From NCBI RefSeq assembly GCF_020740535.1, contig NZ_CP082362.1:7065501-7129500 (forward strand): 64,000 bases of DNA, read 5' to 3'. Origin of the DNA: Streptomyces profundus. GTDB taxonomy: Bacteria > Actinomycetota > Actinomycetes > Streptomycetales > Streptomycetaceae. The translations under genes were made by a program, and so were the position numbers. Positions 32,836 through 42,300 of the stretch are shown piece by piece; position 1 is the first letter of the stretch; the number at the start of each line of letters is the position of its first letter. The notes beneath the pieces were generated by a model that saw only the letters and a list, made by a program, of their open reading frames with translations, did no database searches and was not told where the DNA came from.

Positions 32836-34077
32836 CTAGTCGATCTGCCGGTCGCGGCCGGCGAGCAGCCCGGCCGCTATCTGGCACAGCATCAGCAGCG
32901 CCATGCACATCAGCGGCACCCGCCACTCGCCACTGTGACCGTAGAGCACGCCCACCAGGAGCGGCCCGGGGATCGACAGGAGATAGCCCATGCCCTGGGT
33001 GAAGGCGGACAGCCGGACGACCGTCGCGCCGTCCCGGCCGCGCAGCGCGATCATGGTGAGGGCGAGCGGGAACGAGCAGTTGGCGACGCCCAGCAGGCAG
33101 GCCCACAGCCAGGGCGCGGTCGCCGGGGCCGCCCAGAGCCCGGCGTAGCCGGCCAGCCCGAAGAGCCCGAGCACCACGGCGATGCCGCCCTGCCCCGACA
33201 GCCGGCCGGCGACGGTGCCCAGCGCGTACGAGAGCGGGATGCCGAGCACCGAGGTGAGCGCGAAGAGCAGTCCCGCGCTCTCGGCGGACAGGCCGGCGTC
33301 CCGGAAGATCTGGGGGAGCCAGCCGATGATCACATAGGCGGCGGTGGCCTGGAGACCGAAGTAGACGGCCAGCGCCCAGGCCGTCGAGTCGCGGCTCAGC
33401 CGCGTGCGCCGAACCGGCGCGGCGTCCGTCGCGGGCGGCGGACCGCCGGCCGTGGCGGCGCGGTCGCGGGCCAGCACCAGCCAGGGCGGCAGGGCGACGA
33501 CGGCCAGCACCGCCCAGGAGGCCAGCCCGACGCGCCAGTCGCCGAAGCCGTCGGCCAGCGGGACGGTGACGGCGGCGGCGGACGAGGCGCCGACGTTGAG
33601 CGCCATCGAGTAGGCGCCGGTCATCGTACCGACGCGGTGCGGGAACCGTTCCTTGACGACGACCGGCAGCAGCACGTTGGTCACGGCGATCCCCGCCAGC
33701 GCGACCACGCTGAGCGCGATGAACACCGCGCTGTGGGTGGCGAGCGGACGCAGCGCGAGGCCCACCACCAGGAGGAGCATGCCCGCCAGCACCACCGGAT
33801 CCGGGCCCCGGCGCCGGGCCAGCAGCGGGGCGGCGAAGCCGACCAGCGCGAAACAGGCGGCGGGCATGGCGGTGAGCAGCCCCGCGACGCCCGCGCTCAT
33901 GCCGAGGCCGGCGCGCGTCTCCTCCAGCACCGGGCCGAGGCTGGTGACCGTGGGCCGCAGGTTCGCCGCGGCGAGCAGCAGGGCGGGGATGGTGAGACGG
34001 CGCGTCCACACGACCGACCGGGATACCTCCCGGCGCGGTCCCGCCAGGCGCGGGTCCGCCGCGTCAGGGGAAGGCAT
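32836..34077 (-). CDS. MFS transporter, CynX/NimT type
   Basis: A 413-residue inner-membrane protein with 12 helices. The N-terminus has the family stretch LLLAAANLRPTVTSLGPVLEE (the ANLR motif of CynX/NimT). This is followed by GVAGLLTAMPAACFALVGFAAPLLARR and a repeat of the pattern in the second half (AGLLFALTSVLGIPLSYALG). Start is ATG 34077 after GGGGAAGG-like sequence. Members move cyanate, 2-nitroimidazole or other small compounds, or act as exporters; the substrate is not evident. Confidence 0.9.
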   Translation of the reverse strand: MPSPDAADPRLAGPRREVSRSVVWTRRLTIPALLLAAANLRPTVTSLGPVLEETRAGLGMSAGVAGLLTAMPAACFALVGFAAPLLARRRGPDPVVLAGMLLLVVGLALRPLATHSAVFIALSVVALAGIAVTNVLLPVVVKERFPHRVGTMTGAYSMALNVGASSAAAVTVPLADGFGDWRVGLASWAVLAVVALPPWLVLARDRAATAGGPPPATDAAPVRRTRLSRDSTAWALAVYFGLQATAAYVIIGWLPQIFRDAGLSAESAGLLFALTSVLGIPLSYALGTVAGRLSGQGGIAVVLGLFGLAGYAGLWAAPATAPWLWACLLGVANCSFPLALTMIALRGRDGATVVRLSAFTQGMGYLLSIPGPLLVGVLYGHSGEWRVPLMCMALLMLCQIAAGLLAGRDRQID

Positions 34078-34229
34078 CCCACGATCGTATAGTGCGGATT
34101 CGCCTGGCCGCCCGACGGCCGGACGCGTCCGGCCGGGCGTCGGCGGGGAGTTCGGGCCCCCGCGCCCGACGACGTGCACTAGGGTGCCTCGATCCGAACC
34201 GACGAACATCCCGGAAGGGCGGTGGGCCG

Positions 34230-34961
34230 GTGGCCCCGCAGACTGTTTCCGCGCCTCGCGTGCTGATGGTCCGCAACGAGGAACGCAGCGGGGGTGGGCG
34301 GCTGTTGAACTGGCTTCCCGAGGAGGGGCTCGACCTCGCCGAGGTCGAGGGTCCCGAGGCGCCGGACACTCCCGACGGCTACGAGGGCGTGGTGCTGCTC
34401 GGCGGTGGTTTCCTGCCCGACGACGACGCCGGGCGCCCCTGGCTCGCCGGCGAGCGGCGGCTCGCCCGCCGGGCCGTGGCCGGCGGCGTCCCGCTGCTCG
34501 GCATCTGCCTGGGCGCCCAGCTGTTGGCCGCCGCCCACGGCGGCACCGTCGAGGGCGACCATGGCACGCCCGAGCGCGGCTCCCATCAGGTCACCAGGCG
34601 CCCCGAGGCCGGCGGCGACCCGCTGCTGCGCGCGCTGCCGGCGGTCTTCCCCGTGATCCAGAACCATCGGGACCAGATCACCGCGCTCCCGGCTGGGGCG
34701 GTCCATCTGGCGGCGAGCCCGCTCTGCCCGGTGCAGGCGTTCCGCCTGGGCGCGAGCGCCTGGGGTGTGCAGTTCCATCCGGAGGTCGGTGCCGCCCGGC
34801 TGGCGCACTGGAACGCGGCGGCGCTCGCCGAGGACGGTCTCGACCTGAGCGCCCTGCACGCCGAGGCCGAGCGGCGCGAGCCGGACTCCGCCCGCGCGGC
34901 TCGGCGTCTGGTGGCGAACTTCGCGACGGTGGTACGCGAACGCGCCGCCACGCGCCCCTGA
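34230..34961 (+). CDS. Class I glutamine amidotransferase (GMP synthase-like GATase domain)
   Basis: A 243-residue stand-alone class I glutamine amidotransferase. The catalytic Cys is in LLGICLGAQLLA, and the His-Glu pair is in WGVQFHPEVG. The oxyanion-side motif is VVLLGGGFLPDDD. The start is GTG 34230 with GGAAGGG 10 bases upstream. Such YfeJ/GuaA-like proteins often hydrolyse gamma-glutamyl compounds or supply ammonia to a partner; none is adjacent. It diverges from the MFS gene across 152 bases. Confidence 0.88.
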   Translation: MAPQTVSAPRVLMVRNEERSGGGRLLNWLPEEGLDLAEVEGPEAPDTPDGYEGVVLLGGGFLPDDDAGRPWLAGERRLARRAVAGGVPLLGICLGAQLLAAAHGGTVEGDHGTPERGSHQVTRRPEAGGDPLLRALPAVFPVIQNHRDQITALPAGAVHLAASPLCPVQAFRLGASAWGVQFHPEVGAARLAHWNAAALAEDGLDLSALHAEAERREPDSARAARRLVANFATVVRERAATRP

Positions 34962-35892
34962 CCCACCGCGCCGCTCCGTCGCCCCGCCGGTGTTGAGCGG
35001 GGTGACGGCGGGTTACGGCCGCGTTTCCAGATCACGACGAGCGGGGGCCCGAGAAGAGCGCGTGGTGTGATCTGTCTCACAATGTGACGGGGTGTGAGTT
35101 CCCGTCCACCGCCCTGACCTGCGGCATCGCGGAGTGGTGCGTCGCCGCCCCGTGGCCGCCCCGCGTGGTGGAGGTGAGGCGTGGTGGGGCCCGTGCCCGA
35201 TTCGGGCGGCCGATCGGGACCGGACAGGCCGAAACGGGCATGCCCTCTTCTCCGGCGAACCTGCGTGCACAGGTGGTGGTGTGATCGGCTGGACGTCTCC
35301 CCGGTGCCCGTCGCAGTCGCGACCGACGCCGGATTCACCGAGGTGAAAGAAGGAGTGCGGGCTTCGCGAACGCGTACGGGCCGGGGTCGGACGCGCCCGG
35401 GGCGGTCGTCGGCCGAGTGCCGGTAGCGCGGCCCCGCGCCGTGCGCGCTCCCCCCAGTGGGGCGGGGTGGTGCGGGCCGTGTCCGTGCGGCTACGGTCGA
35501 ACCCGATTCGGGGTGCAGCACCATCCCGCCTTGGCGCTTCCCGTCACCACGGGCCATTCCAGGCGTCGCTCCCCGGCCTCGGTCGAGCCCTCGGGTGCCG
35601 CTCCGCGTCCACGCGAAAGGAGCCAGGTCCGGTGAGATGTCGCCATCCTGGCCGGCGTTGACGACCGGGCGGTCGGCGGGCCCGGCCGCCGAGCACGGCG
35701 GTAGCGGGAAGGGTCATGAGAAGTGCGGCTGGAGGAGGAATCGGAAGCGGACGACATGAGCGATGCAACGGTCAGGGGTCGCGAAGTCGGGTGGGAGTAA
35801 ACGGTGCGATGAGCACAGTCAAACGGCATATGACTCCGGAGAGTCGGAAGTGTGCCGCCCAATTCTCACCCCCTCGCCGCCGCGAATAGTGT

Positions 35893-35907
35893 CTATCGCC
35901 CCGATAG
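35893..35907. promoter_or_regulatory. Inverted repeat CTATCG-CCC-CGATAG
   Basis: A perfect 6-base inverted repeat with a 3-base spacer in the A/T-richer part of the long intergenic region, 538 bases before the LAL regulator start. It has the size of an operator for a dimeric regulator; which one is unknown. Confidence 0.4.
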
Positions 35908-36278
35908 CCAGCGGAGTGCTTTCGATGAACAGCCGTCGATGTCGCCCGGTACCATCCCGGGACAATCGGCGACGGCGCCAAGGGCTTTCACGTCCCGGCC
36001 GCGGGTCGCCGCCGCGCCGCCATGGCGTCCCCCGCCCAGAAGGCGCCGCTGAGCTGGGGTGACGGGGTGTCGCCCCTCGGGGCCACGGAGTTCGGGTACG
36101 ACCGGTGGCGCCGCATTACCCCGCTCTTTCCGGCCTTTCTCCCGGCCGGCTCGGACTCCGGCCGTAGCACAACCCGCCTTCGCCCGCCCGGGATTCCCCG
36201 GACGGGCCGCACGTGCTGCGGGAACACGCGCGGTCCCCGTTCCCCGGCCCGGCCGAGCGACGCTTACCCCGATATGGC

Positions 36279-36295
36279 TAGGGGGCCGTAGGGGG
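36279..36295 (+). repeat. TAGGGGG direct repeats, 10-base period, upstream of the LAL gene
   Basis: TAGGGGG at 36279-36285 and 36289-36295 lie one helix turn apart, about 150 bases before the LAL start. A related series (TAGGGG, AAGGGG, GGGG) with the same period lies upstream of PKS A at 39238-39261. Confidence 0.5.
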
Positions 36296-36444
36296 TGCCC
36301 TCCCCGATGGCGCGGAATACTCTTCCACTGGATAGTTGCCGATGAAATTCGTGCGGACATCCGGAATGATGAGCCTGTGACCGTCGGGCCATCCCTCAAA
36401 ACGGCCCGGTTTCGTGAGAGACGCCGACAGGGGGAAGAGCTTCA

Positions 36445-39195
36445 GTGCTGGTGGAGCGAGCAAGGATTCTTGAGGAACTCGATGAGCTGGTGACGTGGTC
36501 CGCGCGAGGAAACGGCGCCATCGTCGCGATCAGCGGTTCGACCGCGACGGGCAAGACCACGGTGCTCAACACACTGGCGGAGCGGACCGTCTCGACCGGC
36601 GGCGCGGTGCTCGGCGTGGTGAGTTCACCCCACGAGCGCTACGTTCCCTACGGGGCGCTGACCCAGCTCTTCCACGCGTTCGACCTGCACATACCGGGCA
36701 CCGAACCACCCGAGCCGGGGGACGACCCCAGAACCGTCGCCCGGAGAGCGCACCGGATCATCGCCGAACTGTCCGCCAGGCGGCGGCTGTTGATCACGGT
36801 GGACGACATCCAGTACACCGACGCGGCCACCCTGCTCTGCCTGAGCTATCTGGCGCAGCACCTGGTGCGGCTGCCGCTCGCCCTGGTGTTCACGCACGGT
36901 GTCTCCGTCGACGAGCAACCGCCCCGCGTGCTGCACGACCTGCTGTACCGGACGGGTGCCAAGCGCTACTACCTCGGCCCATTCACCCGCGAGGGCATCA
37001 GGGAACTGACCGCCGACCGCACCTCGTTCGAGCCGTCCGACCGGTTCGTCGACGAGGTGCACTCGCTGACCGCTGGCAACCCGCTGCTCGCCACGGCCCT
37101 GGTCGAGGAGCAACGCGTCAGACCCACCGCCGACTTCATCGTCGGCGCGATGCCGGACGAGGGGCTGCCGACCGGCCATGTCTTCCATGAGGCGGTCCTC
37201 GGCTGCCTGCACCGGCTCGGCCCCCGCGCCGTCCGCCTCGCCCGGTGCGCCGCCCTGCTGGGCGAAGCCGCGACCCCGCTGCTGATCAGCCGACTGAGCG
37301 GCATCGACGCCGAGTTGGTGGAACGTTACCTCAGGCTGCTCACCAGCATCGGGGTGCTGGACGGCACCACCTACCGCCGCGCCGGCGTGCGGCAGTCCGT
37401 CATCGGCGAGATGCCGCCCGACGAGGCCACGACCCTCCGCCACCGCGCCGCCAGGCTGCTGCACGACGGCGGCGCACCGCCGCAGGCCGTCGCCGCGCAT
37501 CTGCTCAACGTCGGCACGCTCCGCGAGGACTGGGTGCTCCCGGTGCTGCGGGAGGCCGCCCGGCACGCCCTCGCCTACGGCGATGTGACCCAGGGCATCC
37601 GCTGCCTGGAGCTGGCCCGCGAATGCTGCACGGACGAGACCCAACGCGTCTCGGTGAAGGCCCAGTACGCCTCGGGACAGTGGCAGTTGAGACCCGCCGA
37701 CTCGGCCCAGCACTTCCTCGCGCTCAAGGACTCCATCCTCAACGGCACGCTGAAGGGCCCGGAGGCGCTGCGCATCGCCGACGGCATGCTGTTCCACCTG
37801 GAGTTCGACGAGGCGCTCCAGGCGATCGACCACCTCAACGACAGTCCGGGCGACGCGGTGACCGCTCTGCACAGCACCCGCCTCCTCATCGCGTCCGAGT
37901 TCCCCGGGATCAACGACCGGCTGCGCCGCCCGCTTCCCCCGCCCACCGCCTCCGCGACCTCAAGCTCCGAGCTGCGCGCCCGCCACGCCCTGGCCCTCGT
38001 CCTGGAACGAGGCGCCGACGAGTACGCGATCGCCCTGGCCGAACAGGTGCTCCAGGTCAGCAGGTCCCGCTCGCCCTGGAACATCCGGGGCTTACCAGCG
38101 GCCCTGCTGACGCTCTGCCTGGCCGAACGGCTGGAGGCGGCGGCCGAGTGGTACGACCGGCTGGTGCAGGACGCCGGATCGGACTACGCCCCCATCTGGC
38201 GGGCCATGCTCGACGGCGTCGGCGCGCTCATCTCCCTGCGCCGAGGCATGCTCGGCGACGCCGTACGACGCGGCGAGTCCGCCTACACCCGGCTCTCCGG
38301 ACCGCGTTGGAACGTCACGGCCGCCCTCGCGTTGGCGACGCTCGTGGAGGCCCACACCGCGATGGGCAACCACCAGGCCGCCGCGCGCTGCCTGATGGCC
38401 GAACCGCCCCCCGAGCTCTTCTACACCCGCGCCGGCGCGCAGTACCTCTACGCACGCGGTCGCCACCACCTCGCCACCCGCAACACCTACATGGCGCTCT
38501 ACGACTTCCGCGGGTGCGGCGCGCTGCTGCGACGCTGGAAGCTCGACACCCCCGCGCTGGCCCCCTGGCGGCTGGGGGAGGCCGAGGCCTGGCAGCAGCT
38601 CGGCGACCAGGACCGCGCGGCCCGCCTCGTCGAGCAGCAGCTCGCCACGCCCGACATCGGGCTGGCCCGATCACGCGGAATGGCCCTGCACGGCTGGGCC
38701 CTCGTCCAGCCGAACGCCAAACAACCTCCGCTCCTCCAGGACGCGTTCCGTCTGCTGGAGAACTGCGGCGCGCGCTATGAGGCGGCGGCCGTGCTGGCCG
38801 ATCTCAGCCGCGCCTACCAGCGGTTGGGCGAGAAGGCGCAGGCCAGGTTGACCGCCCGCAGAGCGTGGCGGCTCGCCAAGAGCTGCCAGGCGAAGTCCAT
38901 GTGCCAGGCGCTGTTGCCGTCCCCCGCGCCCCGCGGCCTCGGCGCCCGAGGCGACGGGGACGCGCCGCGCGGCGATCGCGGGGCCGGCGACTCCTTCGGT
39001 CAACTCAGCGACTCCGAACGACGCGTGGCCCTGCTCGCCACCCAGGGCTACGCCAACCGCGATATCGCCGACCGGCTGTTCATCACCGTCAGCACCGTGG
39101 AACAGCACCTGACCCGCGTCTACCGCAAGATGGGCATCAGAAACCGCGAGCAACTCCTTGAGGCGGCGCAGGACGTCAGCTACGAGGCGGTCTGA
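36445..39195 (+). CDS. LAL-type (large ATP-binding LuxR) pathway regulator of the PKS locus
   Basis: A 916-residue cytoplasmic regulator. The N-terminal STAND-type ATPase has Walker [10 protein letters not shown] (~31-39) and Walker [13 protein letters not shown] (~114). The long helical middle resembles TPR repeats. The C-terminus is a LuxR helix-turn-helix ([20 protein letters not shown], then [22 protein letters not shown]). This is the usual build of activators in macrolide and polyene clusters. Start is GTG 36445 with GGGGGAAGAG upstream. Leu550 is encoded by TTA (38092-38094), a rare codon that needs the bldA tRNA in Streptomyces, so translation is probably tied to development. It lies 140 bases before PKS A. 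Confidence 0.93.
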   Translation: MLVERARILEELDELVTWSARGNGAIVAISGSTATGKTTVLNTLAERTVSTGGAVLGVVSSPHERYVPYGALTQLFHAFDLHIPGTEPPEPGDDPRTVARRAHRIIAELSARRRLLITVDDIQYTDAATLLCLSYLAQHLVRLPLALVFTHGVSVDEQPPRVLHDLLYRTGAKRYYLGPFTREGIRELTADRTSFEPSDRFVDEVHSLTAGNPLLATALVEEQRVRPTADFIVGAMPDEGLPTGHVFHEAVLGCLHRLGPRAVRLARCAALLGEAATPLLISRLSGIDAELVERYLRLLTSIGVLDGTTYRRAGVRQSVIGEMPPDEATTLRHRAARLLHDGGAPPQAVAAHLLNVGTLREDWVLPVLREAARHALAYGDVTQGIRCLELARECCTDETQRVSVKAQYASGQWQLRPADSAQHFLALKDSILNGTLKGPEALRIADGMLFHLEFDEALQAIDHLNDSPGDAVTALHSTRLLIASEFPGINDRLRRPLPPPTASATSSSELRARHALALVLERGADEYAIALAEQVLQVSRSRSPWNIRGLPAALLTLCLAERLEAAAEWYDRLVQDAGSDYAPIWRAMLDGVGALISLRRGMLGDAVRRGESAYTRLSGPRWNVTAALALATLVEAHTAMGNHQAAARCLMAEPPPELFYTRAGAQYLYARGRHHLATRNTYMALYDFRGCGALLRRWKLDTPALAPWRLGEAEAWQQLGDQDRAARLVEQQLATPDIGLARSRGMALHGWALVQPNAKQPPLLQDAFRLLENCGARYEAAAVLADLSRAYQRLGEKAQARLTARRAWRLAKSCQAKSMCQALLPSPAPRGLGARGDGDAPRGDRGAGDSFGQLSDSERRVALLATQGYANRDIADRLFITVSTVEQHLTRVYRKMGIRNREQLLEAAQDVSYEAV

Positions 39196-39237
39196 TCCCT
39201 CTTCCCCCTCCCGACGAAGTGGCCGGCCCCGACACGT

Positions 39238-39261
39238 TAGGGGCGAGAAGGGGTTGGGGGG
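39238..39261 (+). repeat. G-rich direct repeats (TAGGGG/AAGGGG) upstream of PKS A
   Basis: TAGGGG at 39238 and AAGGGG at 39248 share a 10-base period, followed by a run of six G at 39256-39261. They are 75-98 bases before the PKS A start and resemble the repeats in front of the LAL gene. They may be activator sites. Confidence 0.4.
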
Positions 39262-39335
39262 CCTCACCGGCCCTTTCTAGATTCGACGCAAGCGCACGTC
39301 GCAGAGTGCGGAACCCTTCGCTACCCGGAGTGGCT

Positions 39336-42300
39336 GTGGTGGGCAATCAGGAGAAGCTTCTCGACTACCTCAAGCGTGCGACCACGGACCTGCGCGCCGC
39401 CCGCCGGCGCCTCGCCGAGGTCGAACAGCGCGCCCTGGAGCCGATCGCCATCGTCGCGACCGCGTGCCGCTACCCGGGTGGCGTGGCCTCGCCCGAGGAT
39501 CTGTGGCGGCTGGTCGACGAGGGGGTCGACGCGGTGACGCCCTTCCCCACCGACCGGGGTTGGGACACCGCCGACCGCTACGACCCGGAGCCGGGCAAGC
39601 CGGGGAAGACGGCCGCCCGCGAGGGCGGGTTCCTGCACGACGCGGGCGAGTTCGACGCGGACTTCTTCGGCATCAGCCCCCGCGAGGCCGCCGAGACCGA
39701 CCCGCAGCAGCGGCTGTTGCTTGAGGTGTCCTGGGAGGTGCTGGAGCGGGCGGGGATCGATCCGACCACGCTGAAGGGCAGCGGGACCGGGGTGTTCGCC
39801 GGCGTGATGTACCACGACTACGTCGGGGGCAGCAACGGCGGCAGCATCGTCTCCGGGCGGGTGGCCTACGCGCTTGGGCTTGAGGGGCCGGCGGTGACGC
39901 TGGACACGGCCTGTTCGTCGTCGCTGGTGGCGCTGCACTGGGCGATCCAGGCGCTGCGCTCGGGGGAGTGCTCGCTGGCGCTGGCCGGCGGCGTCACCGT
40001 GATGGCGACGCCCGAGATGTTCGTCTACTTCAGCGAGCAGCGCGGCCTGGCGCTGGACGGCCGCTGCAAGTCGTTCGGCGCCGCCGCCGACGGAGTCGGC
40101 TGCTCCGAGGGCGTCGGGGTGCTGCTCCTCGAACGCCTCTCCGACGCGCGCCGCAACGGGCATCAGGTGCTGGCGGTGGTGCGCGGTTCGGCGGTGAATC
40201 AGGACGGTGCGTCGAACGGGCTGACGGCGCCCAACGGTCCCTCCCAACAGCGGGTGATTCGGGCGGCGTTGGCGAGTGCCGGGTTGTCGGCCGGTGAGGT
40301 GGACGCGGTGGAGGGGCACGGCACGGGGACGACGCTCGGCGATCCGATCGAGGCGCAGGCCCTGCTCGCCACCTATGGACGGGAACGGGAGGCGGACCGG
40401 CCGCTGTGGCTGGGGTCGATCAAGTCGAATATCGGCCACACCCAGGCGGCTGCGGGGGTGGCCGGCGTGATCAAGATGGTGGAGGCGATGCGGCACGGCG
40501 TGCTGCCCAGGACCCTGCACGCGGACGAGCCATCGCCCCAGGTGGACTGGTCCGAAGGCGAGGTCCGGCTGCTGACGGAGGAGCGGAAGTGGCCCAACGA
40601 GGGCCGCCCGCGCCGCGCCGGCATCTCCTCCTTCGGCATGAGCGGCACCAATGCGCATGTGATCGTCGAGGAGGCGCCGGCGGTTGCTGAAGTGGTGGTG
40701 GAGCGGCGGGAGTTGCCGGTGGTGCCGCTGGTCCTGTCCGCCAGGACCGGCGAAGCCTTGGCGGAGCAGCTGGATCGGTTCGGGGCGGTGGATGGGGATG
40801 CGTTGGATGTGGGGTTCTCGGCGGTGGTGGGTCGGGCGGTGTTGGAGCATCGTGCGGTGGTGGTGGGTGGGGAGACGGTGCGGGGTGTGGCGAGTGAGGG
40901 TGGGCTGGGGTTTCTCTTCACGGGTCAGGGGAGTCAACGGCTGGGGATGGGGCGGGAGTTGTATGGGGCGTTTCCGGTGTTCGCGGCTGCTTTCGATGAG
41001 GTGTGTGGGGCGTTTGACGATGGTCTGCGGGAGGCCGTGTGGGGTGACGACGAGGAGGTGCTGAACCGGACGGAGTTGGCTCAGCCGGCGATCTTCGCCG
41101 TTGAGGTGGCGTTGTTCCGGTTGTTGGAGTCGTGGGGGGTGCGGCCTGGGGTGTTGGTGGGGCATTCGATTGGTGAGTTCGCCGCCGCGCATGTGGCGGG
41201 GGTCTTCGATTTGGCGGACGCGGCGCGGCTGGTGGGTGCTCGTGGGCGGTTGATGCAGGCGTTGCCGTCGGGTGGCGCGATGGTCGCCGTTGAGGCGGCG
41301 GAGGTGGAGGTCGCGCCGCATCTGGACGGTGAGCGGGTGTCGTTGGCGGCGGTCAACGGGCCTGTGTCCGTGGTCATTTCGGGCGCCGAGGACGCGGTCG
41401 AAGCCCTGGTCGCACGATTCGAGGGGCGAAGGACGCGGCGGTTGAAGGTGTCGCACGCCTTCCACTCGCCGTTGATGGAGCCGATGCTCGACGACTTCCG
41501 CAAGGTCGCGGAGTCCGTCGCCTACCACCCGCCCACCATCCGTCTGGCCAAGGAGATGGCGTCGGCCGACTACTGGGTGCGGCATGTGCGCGAGCCGGTG
41601 CGGTTCGCCGACGACCTCGCGTTCCTCCAGGCCGAGGGTGTGTCGAGGTTTCTGGAGGTCGGCCCGGACGCGGTGCTCACCAGCATGGCGGGGGAGAACG
41701 CCACGGCCGCCGCGACGCTGCGCCGCGACCGGTCCGAGGTCGAGAGCCTCTTCACCGGCCTGGCCCGGCTCTTCACCACCGGCGTGAACGTCGACTGGTC
41801 CGCCGTCTTCGAAGGCACCGGCGCCCGCCGGGTCCCGTTGCCCACCTACCCCTTCCAACGCCAGCGTTACTGGGCGAGCGAACCGCCCAGGGCGGCGGCC
41901 GGCGTGGACGCCGTCGACCATCCGTTGCTCACCGCCAGGATCGAACTCCCTGAGGACGGCGGGACGGTGTTCACCGGGCGGGTCTCCCTCGACTCCCACC
42001 CCTGGCTCGCCGACCACGACTCCATGCTGGTGCCAGGCCAGGTCTTCCTCGAACTGGCCCTGCTGGCAGCCGAGTTCACCGGCACCGGCCGGGTCGAGAC
42101 GCTCGACATCCAGGCGCCGCTGGTCCTCACCGACGCCGGCGAGACGCACACGCTTCGCGTACGGGCCGGCACCGATGGCGCGTTCAGCGTCCACGCGCGA
42201 GGCGCCGAACACGCCCCCTGGGCCAGGCTCGCGACCGGTGTGCTCGCACAGGGGCCGCCGCCCACCGGCACGCCGGGATGGGCCCGCGACGCCGCCTCCT

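Larger units (their letters stand above)
34962..36444. other. Long region (~1.5 kb) without a supported gene, upstream of the PKS regulator
   Basis: No frame here shows good codon bias with a start and ribosome site. A possible terminator of the amidotransferase gene is at 34978-35006 (GTCGCCCCGC paired with GCGGGGTGAC, one mismatch). Parts at 35740-35960 and 36310-36410 are distinctly A/T-richer than the rest and look regulatory. The region holds a CTATCG/CGATAG inverted repeat (35893-35907) and TAGGGGG repeats (36279-36295). Several tiny frames (for example 14 codons at 35756 after a GGAGGA) exist but cannot be supported. Confidence 0.6.

Noticed and set aside
35756..35800. 14-codon frame after a GGAGGA in the long intergenic region
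   Set aside because: The spacing from the GGAGGA to the ATG is too long, and nothing else supports translation.
36022..36291. 89-codon plus-strand frame in the long intergenic region, considered as a transposase remnant
   Set aside because: No transposase motif, no terminal inverted repeats, and codon use unlike a gene.
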